Positions 17,004 through 25,525 of a stretch of DNA of 64,000 bases are shown here, in pieces; position 1 is the stretch's first letter; each line of letters starts with the position of its first letter. The translations under genes were made by a program, and so were the position numbers. The notes under the pieces were generated by a model. The model was not told the origin of the DNA, did not search any database, and was given only the letters and a program-made list of their open reading frames with translations. The stretch comes from CAZOHG01 sp964579725 (lineage in GTDB: Bacteria; Zhuqueibacterota; JdFR-76; BMS3Abin05). The stretch covers positions 1 through 64,000 of the forward strand of contig CAZOHG010000002.1 in NCBI GenBank assembly GCA_964579725.1, read 5' to 3'.

Positions 17004-17396
17004 TTAACGTTTAGAAAATTGGAACCGTTTTCTGGCTTTGGGTTGACCGTATTTTTTGCGTTCCACCATTCTCGGGTCGCGTGTCAGAAAACCGGCTTTG
17101 TGCAACGTGGATTTAAAATCTTCGTTGACTTTCACCAACGCCCTTGAGATTCCCAACAGCAAAGCACCCGCCTGGCCGGAAAGTCCGCCGCCCCGTACCG
17201 ACGCGGAAATGTCATATTTGTCAATGCTCTCGGTCATAAGAAGCGGCTGCTCAATCACCATTTTCAACACTTCGCGTTTAAAATAATCAAGCAGGGGTTT
17301 GCCGTTGACTTCCACCTTTCCCGTTCCGGGGGTCAACCAAACGCGCGCCACCGAATTTTTGCGTCGACCGGTGGCGTAGTAGCTATTGTCCTTCAT
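17004..17396 (-). CDS. rpsI: 30S ribosomal protein S9
   Basis: A 130-residue S9: [46 protein letters not shown], and the invariant basic end [11 protein letters not shown], whose last Arg reaches the P-site tRNA. It follows rplM by 33 bases in the usual rplM-rpsI order. Confidence 0.97.
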   Translation of the reverse strand: MKDNSYYATGRRKNSVARVWLTPGTGKVEVNGKPLLDYFKREVLKMVIEQPLLMTESIDKYDISASVRGGGLSGQAGALLLGISRALVKVNEDFKSTLHKAGFLTRDPRMVERKKYGQPKARKRFQFSKR

Positions 17397-17429
17397 TCAA
17401 GAAACTCCTTGCTTTTGCTCAAACTCATT

Positions 17430-17858
17430 TTAGACGTCCAAAACTTCCGGCTTCTGTGCCGCGTGGGGATGGGATTCCCCTGCGTAAATCTTTACTTTTT
17501 TTAATAATTTCCGCCCAAGCCTGTTGTGTGGCAGCATGCCCCAAATGGCATGTCGTAACACCTCTTCGGGCTTTTTTTCAAGCAATTTGCGGGCAGTGGT
17601 TTCGTGAATGCCACCCGGGTAACCAGAATGGCGGTAATATTTCTTGGCGTCCAATTTGCGGCCGGTCAGACGAATTTTATCTGCGTTCAAAATAATGACG
17701 TTGTCGCCAGTGTCCACGTGGGGGGTAAAAATGGGTTTGTTTTTGCCGCGCACAATAGAAGCCACGCGGGAAGCCAAACGACCCAACACCACGCCGTCGG
17801 CATCAATGACAAACCATTTCTGTTCCACTTCACCCTTTTTGGCCATATACGTTTTCAA
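17430..17858 (-). CDS. rplM: 50S ribosomal protein L13 (TTG start)
   Basis: L13 of 142 residues, the E. coli length: [17 protein letters not shown], the RHSGYPGGI loop, and [20 protein letters not shown] chose the TTG at 17858: it gives MKTYMAKK as in other L13 proteins and lies about eight bases after TGGAGGA. A longer frame upstream would start before the ribosome site. A TTG start in a highly expressed ribosomal gene is notable. A sigma-70 promoter lies about 50 bases upstream. Confidence 0.95.
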   Translation of the reverse strand: MKTYMAKKGEVEQKWFVIDADGVVLGRLASRVASIVRGKNKPIFTPHVDTGDNVIILNADKIRLTGRKLDAKKYYRHSGYPGGIHETTARKLLEKKPEEVLRHAIWGMLPHNRLGRKLLKKVKIYAGESHPHAAQKPEVLDV

Positions 17859-17911
17859 TTCTAAAATCCTCCAGTTCGACTTCAAACAAATCCTTGAAAT
17901 TCAAACTTCTA

Positions 17912-17940
17912 AATTTAATAATTTTTTGAGCCTATGTCAA
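17912..17940 (-). promoter_or_regulatory. Promoter of rplM-rpsI
   Basis: On the minus strand TTGACA (17940-17935), a 17-base spacer, and TAAATT (17917-17912). The leader to the L13 start is about 45 bases. Confidence 0.82.
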
Positions 17941-18271
17941 GTTTATTTTTGCCGTTGTCGGGCCTCTGCGCCTTCATTTATTGAAGAAAAGAGAACCTGC
18001 GGCGTGTTCCCCATGGTCTTTGCGGCACTTGTTTAAGAAAAATTTCGCCCCGAAAGGCACGTCCTTCTTGCCAAATCCATTACCATTTTCTGAAACAGCG
18101 GGTGTTAAAAATAGGACAAAAAACCGCCAAATTCAAATAAAATCGGTGCTTTTTCTAATTTTTTCATTTCAATGATTTGAGAGGCTGTGGCTGGGTCCCC
18201 CTTTGGCGCTTCGCTGAAAATTCCAGTGGCTGCACCCGAAAATTCCCCGATTTTTGATGCCTGTCTTTGGC
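17941..18271. other. Noncoding stretch between rplM promoter and GNAT terminator
   Basis: No gene, RNA or repeat recognised in these roughly 330 bases. Confidence 0.4.
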
Positions 18272-18301
18272 AAAAAAGCGCCGGAATTTTCCCGGCGCTT
18301 T
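18272..18301 (-). terminator. Terminator of the GNAT-like gene
   Basis: AAAGCGCCGG (18275-18284) and CCGGCGCTTT (18292-18301) pair perfectly; on the minus strand a six-T run follows (18277-18272). Confidence 0.88.
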
Positions 18302-18330
18302 CTCAAAAAATCCATTTTTTCTAATGCTGG

Positions 18331-19455
18331 TTAGATGGTTTTCTCATAAATTCGATATTTTTTGTACACCCAGGAGCCCAATTTTTCCAGTGTGTGATTC
18401 ATGGGGGCATTGTCCTCCAAAATCCAGGAAAATTCACCTTTGTAATAGCCCATATTGATGCCACGGGTGTAGGTTTCGTAGTAAAAAACGGCGTCAATAC
18501 CCAGATTACGGTATTTGTGCCGCACCCCCATAATAATAACGCGAATCATGTCGATCTTCCGCTTGTACCACAACAATTTGGCCAATCCCGTCGGAAAGAG
18601 TCGCCCGTCTTTAACGTGAATGAGTGCTTGGTTGTAATCCGGAATAGACAGGGAAAATCCGGCCGGTTCTCCGTCAATCTCGGCCACAATGGCTAATTCG
18701 GGCACAATAATGGGTTTGAGCTCATGAGCGATGTGGTCGATTTCTTCATCCGTAAAGGGGACAAATCCCCAATTTTTGCTCCACGCATCGTTGTAGATTT
18801 GTTTCACCAGGCGCAGTTCCTGTTCCCATTTCTTCAAATTTGCCGAACGGATGCGAATATTATTTCGTTTGCGAATTAATTCGGCAATGTGCTTCACTTT
18901 TTCGGGAATGGGGACGGAGCTGTCCATGAAATAGGCCAAAAGATCCTTTGCTTTTTTCAAACCGTAGCTTTCCATGAGATCGAGATAATAGCGCGGATTG
19001 TAGGTCATCATAACCACGGGAGGAGAATTAAATCCCTCCAAAAGAAAGCCGCAGGAATCGTTGGTCGACGGGTTCATAGGGCCACGCAAAATGGTCATGC
19101 CTTTTTCCTTGCCCCATTTTTCTACGGTGGCCAGCAGGCTGTGGGCTACATTTTCATCGTTAATCGACTCAAAAAATCCAAAAAAGACGACTTTTTCTTC
19201 ATGGAATGAATTGTGGTTGTCGTTAATAATCGCGGCAATACGTCCTACCGGTTGGCCGTCGCGCCAGGCAATAAAATATTCCCCCTCGGAGTGTTTCCAG
19301 AACGGATTTTTTTCTTTGTCCAAAATATTTTTCATGTCCATAATCAGAGGTGGCACCCAATACGGGTCCCCAGCGTAAATTTTCCAGGGGAGTTTAATAA
19401 ACGTCTTCAGGTCTTTCTTCCCCTGAACGGGTTTAATCGTCACTTCGGAGCCCAT
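18331..19455 (-). CDS. GNAT-like acyltransferase next to serine palmitoyltransferase
   Basis: A 374-residue protein with two halves of GNAT-like pattern: N-terminal GRIAAIINDNHN and FFGFFESINDENVAHSLL with RGPMNPSTNDSCGFL, and C-terminal FSLSIPDYNQAL with IIMGVRHKYRNLGIDAVFYYE, where the R/K-x-x-G/N-x-G region would hold acyl-CoA. There is no signal peptide. It is downstream of serine palmitoyltransferase on the same strand, though a terminator lies between them. Bacterial ceramide synthases are GNAT-fold enzymes, so N-acylation in sphingolipid synthesis is a reasonable guess, not shown. Start ATG 19455 follows GAAAGGG; a TTG six bases upstream is less likely. Confidence 0.65.
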   Translation of the reverse strand: MGSEVTIKPVQGKKDLKTFIKLPWKIYAGDPYWVPPLIMDMKNILDKEKNPFWKHSEGEYFIAWRDGQPVGRIAAIINDNHNSFHEEKVVFFGFFESINDENVAHSLLATVEKWGKEKGMTILRGPMNPSTNDSCGFLLEGFNSPPVVMMTYNPRYYLDLMESYGLKKAKDLLAYFMDSSVPIPEKVKHIAELIRKRNNIRIRSANLKKWEQELRLVKQIYNDAWSKNWGFVPFTDEEIDHIAHELKPIIVPELAIVAEIDGEPAGFSLSIPDYNQALIHVKDGRLFPTGLAKLLWYKRKIDMIRVIIMGVRHKYRNLGIDAVFYYETYTRGINMGYYKGEFSWILEDNAPMNHTLEKLGSWVYKKYRIYEKTI

Positions 19456-19490
19456 TTTCAAACCCTTTCACATTTGTTTGTACCTTTTCA

Positions 19491-19529
19491 GAAAAACAAA
19501 AGGGAGGGCAGTTTGACTGCGTCCTCCCT
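19491..19529 (-). terminator. Terminator after serine palmitoyltransferase
   Basis: AGGGAGG (19501-19507) pairs with CCTCCCT (19523-19529), continued by GCAGT/ACTGC around a TTG loop. On the minus strand TTTTGTTTTT follows. Confidence 0.85.
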
Positions 19530-19573
19530 GAGCGTCGATTATTGAAAATTTTGTACAGAAGAAAGAGCCATAA

Positions 19574-20755
19574 TCAAATAATTCCCAAGGCTTTTCCCGC
19601 CTTTTTAAACACGTCTAACACGTAATTCATCTCGTCGTCTGTGTGCGTAGCCATGTAGCTGGTGCGAATGAGGGACATGCCGGGAGGGACAGCAGGGCTA
19701 ATCACGGGGTTGGCAAAGATGCCGTTCTTCCACAATTCTTTCCAAAATGCGAAGGTTTTCATGTCGTCACCAATAATGATCGGAATAATAGGTGTTTGAC
19801 TGTTTCCCGTGTTGAATCCCAATTCCTGGTAGGATTTTTTCATAAAATTGGTCACCTTCCACAGGCGTTCGCGGCGCTCGGGCTCATTTTCCAAAATGTC
19901 CAATGCAGCGATGGTAGCCGCCACGGAAGCCGGAGGCATACTGGCGGAGAAAATCAAGGAACGGGCGTGATGCTTAATAAAGTCAATAACAATAGCGTCA
20001 CCCGCCACAAAACCGCCGATGGAAGCAAAGGATTTACTGAAGGTGCCCATGACGAGATCCACCTCGTCCTCCAAACCGTAATGCTCTGTAGTTCCACGGC
20101 CGTGGGCACCTAACACGCCGATGGAATGGGCATCGTCCACGTAAGTTCTGGCGCCGTATTTTTTGGCCAATTCCACCACGCGCGGCAGATTCAGGATGTC
20201 GCCTCCCATGCTAAACACACCATCCGCCGCGATTAATTTTCCGGGCACGTCTTTAAAACGCTCCAGCGCCCGCTCCAAATCGTCCATGTCCCCGTGGCGG
20301 TATTTGACCGTTTTCCCAAATGCCAGGCGGCTCCCGTCCACCAAACTGGCATGATTGTCCCGGTCTGCAAAAAGCAGGTCGTCTTTCCCGACAAGTGCCG
20401 AAATGACCCCCAAATTCACCTGAAAACCCGTCGAAAAAATCAACGCAGCCTCGCGATTCATGAATTTGGCCAGCCGGTCTTCCAATTCCTCGTGTAAATC
20501 GAGTGTTCCGTTCAAGAAGCGTGAGCCGGTACACCCCGAACCGTACTGGTCCACCGCTTTTTTAGCGGCTTCAAGTACTTTCGGATGCTGAGTTAAGCCG
20601 AGGTAATTGTTTGAGCCGATCATGACGAACTTGCGTCCGTCGATCGTAACGGATGTTTCGGCACCGGATTGAATCGCCTTAAAATAGGGGTACCACCCTT
20701 CTTGTACGGCCTGCCGCGCTTCGGTAAAATTGTGGCATTTATCAAATAGATCCAA
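19574..20755 (-). CDS. Serine palmitoyltransferase-like alpha-oxoamine synthase
   Basis: A 393-residue fold-type I PLP enzyme of the alpha-oxoamine synthase family. PLP lysine K241 lies in GTFSKSFASIGGF, the VDDAHSIG aspartate/histidine pair at 207-210, and GSGCTGSRFLNGTLDLHEELE near residue 75-95. WYPYFKAIQSGAETSVTIDGRKFVMIGSNNYLGL at the N-terminus matches bacterial serine palmitoyltransferases (Bacteroides, Sphingomonas) better than glycine acetyltransferase or BioF. It would join serine and an acyl-CoA to give 3-ketodihydrosphingosine, the first step of sphingolipid synthesis. It has its own promoter 120 bases upstream and is divergent from an acyl-CoA synthetase that could supply the acyl-CoA. 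Kbl or BioF activity cannot be excluded by sequence alone. Confidence 0.82.
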   Translation of the reverse strand: MDLFDKCHNFTEARQAVQEGWYPYFKAIQSGAETSVTIDGRKFVMIGSNNYLGLTQHPKVLEAAKKAVDQYGSGCTGSRFLNGTLDLHEELEDRLAKFMNREAALIFSTGFQVNLGVISALVGKDDLLFADRDNHASLVDGSRLAFGKTVKYRHGDMDDLERALERFKDVPGKLIAADGVFSMGGDILNLPRVVELAKKYGARTYVDDAHSIGVLGAHGRGTTEHYGLEDEVDLVMGTFSKSFASIGGFVAGDAIVIDFIKHHARSLIFSASMPPASVAATIAALDILENEPERRERLWKVTNFMKKSYQELGFNTGNSQTPIIPIIIGDDMKTFAFWKELWKNGIFANPVISPAVPPGMSLIRTSYMATHTDDEMNYVLDVFKKAGKALGII

Positions 20756-20875
20756 CGCTTTCTCCTTACGTCACTTGCTGTTCTTTTCAATGGACAACGA
20801 AATCTCTCCCGAATAAAAATGAGAATGAATCGCCGTTCTGTCTTTCCGCATTGTTCGATAAAATTAAATTGTTTG

Positions 20876-20904
20876 AATTTACAAAAATGTTACAAATTTG
20901 TCAA
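20876..20904 (-). promoter_or_regulatory. Promoter of serine palmitoyltransferase gene
   Basis: On the minus strand TTGACA (20904-20899), 17-base spacer, TAAATT (20881-20876): the same boxes as the rplM promoter. Confidence 0.8.
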
Positions 20905-21375
20905 GGTTTTTCTTTTTTTTAACGTTTTGGATCAAAGCCTTCCCTTGGCCGTTGGCTTGAACTCTGCAAAGTCCATCCGACAAAAGGCCCCGATATTGAT
21001 TTTTCCCGAGCAGACCGTCGCTCGCCTTTACCCTGCATTTCGATTTACAAATAGGGAAAAGGGAGTTCCTGCGCTCGTGCCCGAGCAAAAAGGCAAAAAA
21101 GAGGGCTGTTTTTGCCAATCAAGACGAACCACCTTCTCGAATACAAATCGACCGCACTTTTTTTATTTTCCACTTGCCTTGTACGACGCAATTCCTTACT
21201 TTAGAAGCGTCTCTCAGTGGGATTTTGTAGAGGAAATGACGCTTCCCATTCCCCTGAGGCACTCCGTTGCTTTGAAATCCTTTGGGAATGCAAGCGAACC
21301 GCCAGACTTTTGCAACTGCATTGCAGGCGAAAAAACGGCTTCCAAAATCCATTTTGACCTAACCCGGAGGAGAAA
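20905..21375. other. Divergent intergenic region
   Basis: Noncoding between the minus-strand promoter and the acyl-CoA synthetase. An open frame crosses it on the + strand, but it has no ribosome site and no recognisable protein pattern, so I do not call it a gene. Confidence 0.45.
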
Positions 21376-23067
21376 ATGAAAAATCCGGCTGTTTCTTTCA
21401 TTGAGTACGATCCCCGTTGGGGCATTCGCCCCACACCAGAAATCACCCCAGCAACAACCTTTGAACTGGTTCTACAATCCGCTGCTCGATTTCCCACCAA
21501 ACCGGCTCTTATTTTTATGGGGAAAAAAATCAGCTACCGCAGATTGGTGGAGCAAGTCAACCGATTTGCTGCGGGGCTGGCGTCTCTCGGTGTTCGCGCA
21601 GGCGACCGTGTAGCAACGCTTTTGCCCAACAGTCCCCAGCAGGTAATCGCATTTTTAGCCGCCAACAAAATTGGCGCCATTTACGTCCCTATTAATGTTA
21701 TGTACAAAGGTGAGGAATTAGCCTACGTCCTAACCGATTCCGGGGCGCGTGTGGCCATCACACTGGACTTGTTTTGGCCAAATTTAAAGGCCATTTTGCC
21801 GGAAACAGGCATTGAAAAAACAGTGGTCACATCCATCGCCGATTTTTTACCTTTCCCTCTAAACGGTTTGTACCATTTGAAAACCCGGGTACAGAAAACG
21901 CGCGTGGCCATTCCGTTCGGCGAAAAAGTCGTTCCCTTTCAATCCCTTTTCAAAAAACAGGTGCCTCTTCCCACAGCGCCACCTTTTGATTTTGACGCCA
22001 CCATGATGATTTTGTACACGGCCGGAACCACAGGTGTCAGCAAGGGCGTCATGTTAACGCACCGCAATTTTGTGTACAACGCGGCTAACCAATCCGAAAA
22101 CTTCGGCCTGGACGAAAGCGATGTCAATTTGGTGCTTTTCCCGATGTTTCACATTGGCGGCTATTTGTTGGCCACGGTTTGCATGTTTTACACCGGCGGC
22201 ACCACTATTCTCGAACCGCGATTTGACGCCCGCCGCTATTTGAAAATTTTGCACAAATTTCGGGTGTCGCTTTTCTTTGCCGCACCTCCCGTTTACACCG
22301 CCTTTTTAAATCAACCGGATTTTGAACGCTACGATTTGACAGCGCTCAAGGTTTGCGGGGCGTCGGGCGCTCCGGTTCCCCTCACATTGCAGGAAAAATG
22401 GAAGGCAAAAACCGGTCTGCACCTCCTCAACGGTTACGGCCTGACGGAAACGACGGCCGGTGCCATTGTGTGCATGCCCAATAAATTTAATGACAAGGCT
22501 TTAGGAGTCCCTCTGGGGGCAGCCGTCAAAATCGTGAACGAGAAAGGGGAACCCGTCCCAATCGGCGAGCGGGGTGAAATTTTGTTCAAGGGACAGCAAG
22601 TAGCCAAGGGGTACTGGCGAAAGCCGGAGGAAACCAGACGCACGTTTGAAAACGGCTGGCTTCACACGGGGGATATTGGCACCATGGACAAGGATGGGTT
22701 CATTTACTTTGTAGACAGGCAAAAGGATTTGATTGTGGCTTCCGCTTACAAAATTTCACCCAGTGAGGTGGAAAATATTTTGCTTCGCCACCCGGCCATT
22801 CAGGAGGCGGCTGTAATCGGGGTTCCCGATCCCTACCGGGGCGAAACGGTGAAGGCCTTTGTCGTGCTTCGGAAGGAATTTAAGGGAAAAGTGACAGAAG
22901 AGGAAATCATTGCCTTTGGAAAGGAAAAAATGGCGGCGTACAAGTACCCCCGCCTGGTGGAATTTGTGGACGATCTGCCCAAAAATCAGATTCAAAAAGT
23001 GCTGCGTAAATTGCTTCGGAAACGAGAAGAAGCAAAGAGAAAAGAGGAAAAAAACAGGCAAAGTTAG
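21376..23067 (+). CDS. Long-chain acyl-CoA synthetase / AMP-dependent ligase
   Basis: A 563-residue ANL-family enzyme. The phosphate-binding motif ILYTAGTTGVSKGVMLTH, the NGYGLTETTAG motif, HTGDIGTMDKDGFIYFVDRQKDLI hinge and the C-terminal KNQIQKVLRK with the catalytic lysine are all present. It activates a carboxylic acid to acyl-AMP and then acyl-CoA. It lacks a signal peptide. The tail is highly basic (KREEAKRKEEKNRQ). It is divergent from serine palmitoyltransferase, which needs acyl-CoA; a link is plausible but not shown. Ribosome site GGAGGAG lies just before the ATG. Confidence 0.9.
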   Translation: MKNPAVSFIEYDPRWGIRPTPEITPATTFELVLQSAARFPTKPALIFMGKKISYRRLVEQVNRFAAGLASLGVRAGDRVATLLPNSPQQVIAFLAANKIGAIYVPINVMYKGEELAYVLTDSGARVAITLDLFWPNLKAILPETGIEKTVVTSIADFLPFPLNGLYHLKTRVQKTRVAIPFGEKVVPFQSLFKKQVPLPTAPPFDFDATMMILYTAGTTGVSKGVMLTHRNFVYNAANQSENFGLDESDVNLVLFPMFHIGGYLLATVCMFYTGGTTILEPRFDARRYLKILHKFRVSLFFAAPPVYTAFLNQPDFERYDLTALKVCGASGAPVPLTLQEKWKAKTGLHLLNGYGLTETTAGAIVCMPNKFNDKALGVPLGAAVKIVNEKGEPVPIGERGEILFKGQQVAKGYWRKPEETRRTFENGWLHTGDIGTMDKDGFIYFVDRQKDLIVASAYKISPSEVENILLRHPAIQEAAVIGVPDPYRGETVKAFVVLRKEFKGKVTEEEIIAFGKEKMAAYKYPRLVEFVDDLPKNQIQKVLRKLLRKREEAKRKEEKNRQS

Positions 23068-23221
23068 CTAACTCCTTTTCCGGCAATCACAAACAAAACA
23101 AAAACGGCCCGCGGGGCCTTGCCTCCAAAGGTATTTTTGTACGGCCTAAAGCGGTGAAAAAATACACCCACAACACATAAATTTGGCATGTAAAACCTTA
23201 AATGTAAAAGGAGATTACCCA

Positions 23222-24178
23222 ATGATTTTCGACGCCTTAAGTTACGTTCCGACGAAAGAGGTCATTTTGGATCTGATTGCCGCGCTTCCTCCCCAGATGT
23301 CGCGCTATTTAAAAGACGTATTCGGGCCTCGCGTGGCGCCTCTCATGGGCCTCACTCCTGAAAAGTTGTACGAAATGAAAACCACCCTGCCACAAGAGGA
23401 ACTGAAAGCACAGCTTGCCCCGCGCTTGACCATGCTTTCCATGCCTCTAAATCAATTTGTGGCGCAATTGAACCAAATGGGCGTGGAAAAGGCCGTCATC
23501 TTTAATCTGGATGAGGAAACGCCCTCCGGACTCGCCGGTCTTCCCAACGATTACTACGCCGAGATTGTTCAAAAATATCCTGACAAATTCATTGGCATTG
23601 CCGGGATCGATCCGCTCAAAGGCATGGACGCTGTTCGCGAAATACGGCGAAGCTACGCGCTGGGGCTCCGTGGGGTGGCGGTTCGCCCCTTCATGTTTGG
23701 CATTCCGCCCACGCACCCCAAAATGTACCCCATCTACGCAACCTGCGTGGAATTGGACATTCCGATCTGGTTTCATTTGTCCATTAATTACTCTACCAAC
23801 ACAATGGAAGTGGAAAAACCCCTGTATTTGGATGTAGTGGCTCAGGATTTTCCGGAGCTAAAAATCATTGCGGGACACGGCGGTTGGCCCTGGGTGGCGG
23901 AAATGCTGGCCGTTGCGTGGCGCAACCCCAATATTTACATCGACATTGCTTCTTACGATCCCAAATATTTGGCCATGCCGGGCAGCGGCTGGGAGCCCCT
24001 CTTGAATATGGGAAATTCCATTTTGCAGGATCGGATTCTTTTTGCTTCTACCTGGCTTTTTATGGGAAAGACCATTCAGCAATTGGCCGAAGGGGTTCGG
24101 CAACTGCCGCTCAAAGAAGAAGTGAAAGAAAAATGGCTCTACCACAACGCAGCTCGCTTGTTTGGAATTGAAAAATAA
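23222..24178 (+). CDS. Amidohydrolase-2 family metal-dependent hydrolase
   Basis: A 318-residue TIM-barrel hydrolase of the ACMSD-like amidohydrolase 2 family: GIAGIDPLKGMDAVREIRR, GLRGVAVRPFM, a central IWFHLS with the metal His, IIAGHGGWPWVAEMLAVAWRNPNIYIDIA and a final ILFASTW where most members have the FGSD aspartate. The N-terminus (MIFDALSYVPT) has D and no HxH pair, so the usual HxH at strand 1 is missing; metal binding may be altered. Start ATG 23222 follows AAAGGAGATTACCC. Substrate unknown; it follows the acyl-CoA synthetase in the same direction by 154 bases. Confidence 0.78.
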   Translation: MIFDALSYVPTKEVILDLIAALPPQMSRYLKDVFGPRVAPLMGLTPEKLYEMKTTLPQEELKAQLAPRLTMLSMPLNQFVAQLNQMGVEKAVIFNLDEETPSGLAGLPNDYYAEIVQKYPDKFIGIAGIDPLKGMDAVREIRRSYALGLRGVAVRPFMFGIPPTHPKMYPIYATCVELDIPIWFHLSINYSTNTMEVEKPLYLDVVAQDFPELKIIAGHGGWPWVAEMLAVAWRNPNIYIDIASYDPKYLAMPGSGWEPLLNMGNSILQDRILFASTWLFMGKTIQQLAEGVRQLPLKEEVKEKWLYHNAARLFGIEK

Positions 24179-24337
24179 GGCATTGGGATTCAATTCGGTT
24201 GCTTTTTTCCCGCTGCCTTTCCCCTCAATCCCATGTTGGGGACATTTTTAAAGAGCGCGCAGTTTGGAGAAGATGTCAGCCGAAAGACGCAAAATCGGGC
24301 TGAAAAAATATCTTGCGGATGAAGGCGGAAGAAAAAA

Positions 24338-24981
24338 ATGGGGCGAAAAGCCTATTTTTTGACAGCGAAACTTTACGACATTTTTGTTGAGCCCTTTAAT
24401 GCGGGTTTGCGGCACATTGGATTCAGCCTGTGTCCCCCCGCAAAAAACAGGCGTGTTTTAGAGATAGGATGCGGAACCGGCACCAATCTCCGCATGTACA
24501 GAGAAGCCGGTGCCCGCGTTTTTGGGGTTGAATTGTCGGAATTCATGCTTAAAATCGCCCGCCGAAAATTGGGACCGGGTGCTTACCTCCCATTGGCAGA
24601 CGCCCGAGCCTTGCCCTACCCGAATTGTTTTTTTGACGTGGGATTGGCCATGATGACCCTGCATGAAATGCCTCCGCAGACCGGTCGGCGGCCCTTGACG
24701 AAATGATCCGAACCCTGAAACCAGACGGCTGCCTCGTGCTCACGGATTTCTGCCGGTCTCCCCTGGCTTTTCCAAAGGGCTGGCTGTACCGCGCCGTGAA
24801 TTTTATTTTTGAGATAGCCGGCGGCTATCGACATTTTAAAAACTACCGTCATTTTATGAAACATGGCGCGCTGAGAACACTGGTTCAAACCAAAAATTTG
24901 CAAATTGAAGAAGAGAAAATTGTCAGCGGTGGGAATTTAGTGGTCATGCGCGTGCGTCCCAAAAAGTCGTCCTGTGAATGA
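24338..24981 (+). pseudogene. Class I SAM methyltransferase with a frameshift
   Basis: Frame 1 (24338-24706) has the SAM-binding motif VLEIGCGTGTNL, ELSEFMLKIARRKL and FFDVGLAMMTLHEMP of a Methyltransf_11 protein, then runs into TGRRPLTK and a stop. Frame 2 (24703-24981) continues with the expected DEMIRTLKPDGCLVLTDF. Shifting by one base near 24681-24690 restores TRSAALDEMIRTLKPDG across the join, so one base seems lost there. It could be a real pseudogene or a sequence error. The two frames overlap as ATGA, so coupled translation into two pieces is possible but would split the fold. The N-terminus suits a phospholipid N-methyltransferase-like or ubiquinone-type enzyme; the substrate is unknown. 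Confidence 0.75.
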
Positions 24982-25073
24982 ACAGGACACGCCGCAAAAC
25001 AAACTTAGGAAGAATTTGTTTTACTTTGGGCTTTGCGTTTGCCCGAGCACTGGAAAAATTAAGAAATTTAGTC

Positions 25074-25102
25074 TTGATTTCTCCCGGATATTTTCTTATA
25101 TT
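25074..25102 (+). promoter_or_regulatory. Promoter of tRNA-Phe
   Basis: TTGATT (25074-25079), 17-base spacer, TATATT (25097-25102); the tRNA begins 18 bases further on. Confidence 0.75.
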
Positions 25103-25119
25103 TTCTACGCATTTCACGT

Positions 25120-25192
25120 GGCGCTCTAGCTCAGTCGGTAGAGCAACGGACTGAAAATCCGTGTGTGCCCAGTTCGATTCTGGGGGGCGCCA
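25120..25192 (+). tRNA. tRNA-Phe (anticodon GAA)
   Basis: Acceptor arms GGCGCTC (25120-25126) and GGGCGCC (25185-25191) pair with one G-U; the anticodon stem ACGGA/TCCGT holds the loop CTGAAAA, giving anticodon GAA; the T arm is CCCAG-TTCGATT-CTGGG. The CCA end is not encoded (A then CT follow), so CCA must be added by tRNA nucleotidyltransferase. A promoter lies upstream and a terminator just after. Confidence 0.96.
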
Positions 25193-25200
25193 CTGAGAAA

Positions 25201-25234
25201 AAACCCTTGTCGTACCAAACGGCAAGGGTTTTTT
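25201..25234 (+). terminator. Terminator of tRNA-Phe
   Basis: AAACCCTTG...CAAGGGTTT stem with an inner CGT/ACG pair, followed by a run of six T. Confidence 0.9.
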
Positions 25235-25487
25235 GCTTTGACGCTAATTTTGGTAGATGCTCTTTTCAATCGTAACCATACAAAACAGGCTTCGAGCCGA
25301 CTACCCCACCCCACCAGTTTCACCGCCTCGCGCAAATTTTGCCCGATCGCTCGATGTAACTTGTCGTTCCCTTCCAATTTTGGACAAGCCTTGCACATAT
25401 CGAAAAATGTAAGATTGCGGCTCCATCCTAATTCCCAGCACCGCTTATACTACTCCCCAATTGGCCCACAAATTCGCCTTTTCACTC

Positions 25488-25521
25488 AGACCTTTTAGGT
25501 CTCCAAAGACTTAAAAGGTCT
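25488..25521 (-). terminator. Inverted repeat after the phosphoesterase gene
   Basis: AGACCTTTTA (25488-25497) pairs with TAAAAGGTCT (25512-25521), with inner GTCT/AGAC. It lies directly after the minus-strand gene at 25526. There is no T-run, so it may be an mRNA-stabilising hairpin rather than a strong terminator. Confidence 0.55.
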
Positions 25522-25525
25522 AATT

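Noticed and set aside
20819..21379. 186-codon open frame in the divergent region before the acyl-CoA synthetase
   Set aside because: No ribosome site, no domain pattern, and it overlaps a clear promoter for the gene on the other strand.
23104..23125. GGCCC/GGGCC hairpin after the acyl-CoA synthetase as a terminator
   Set aside because: Short stem with a three-base loop and no T-run.
24681..24706. Programmed ribosomal frameshift in the methyltransferase
   Set aside because: No slippery heptamer or following pseudoknot is visible; a simple deletion explains it.
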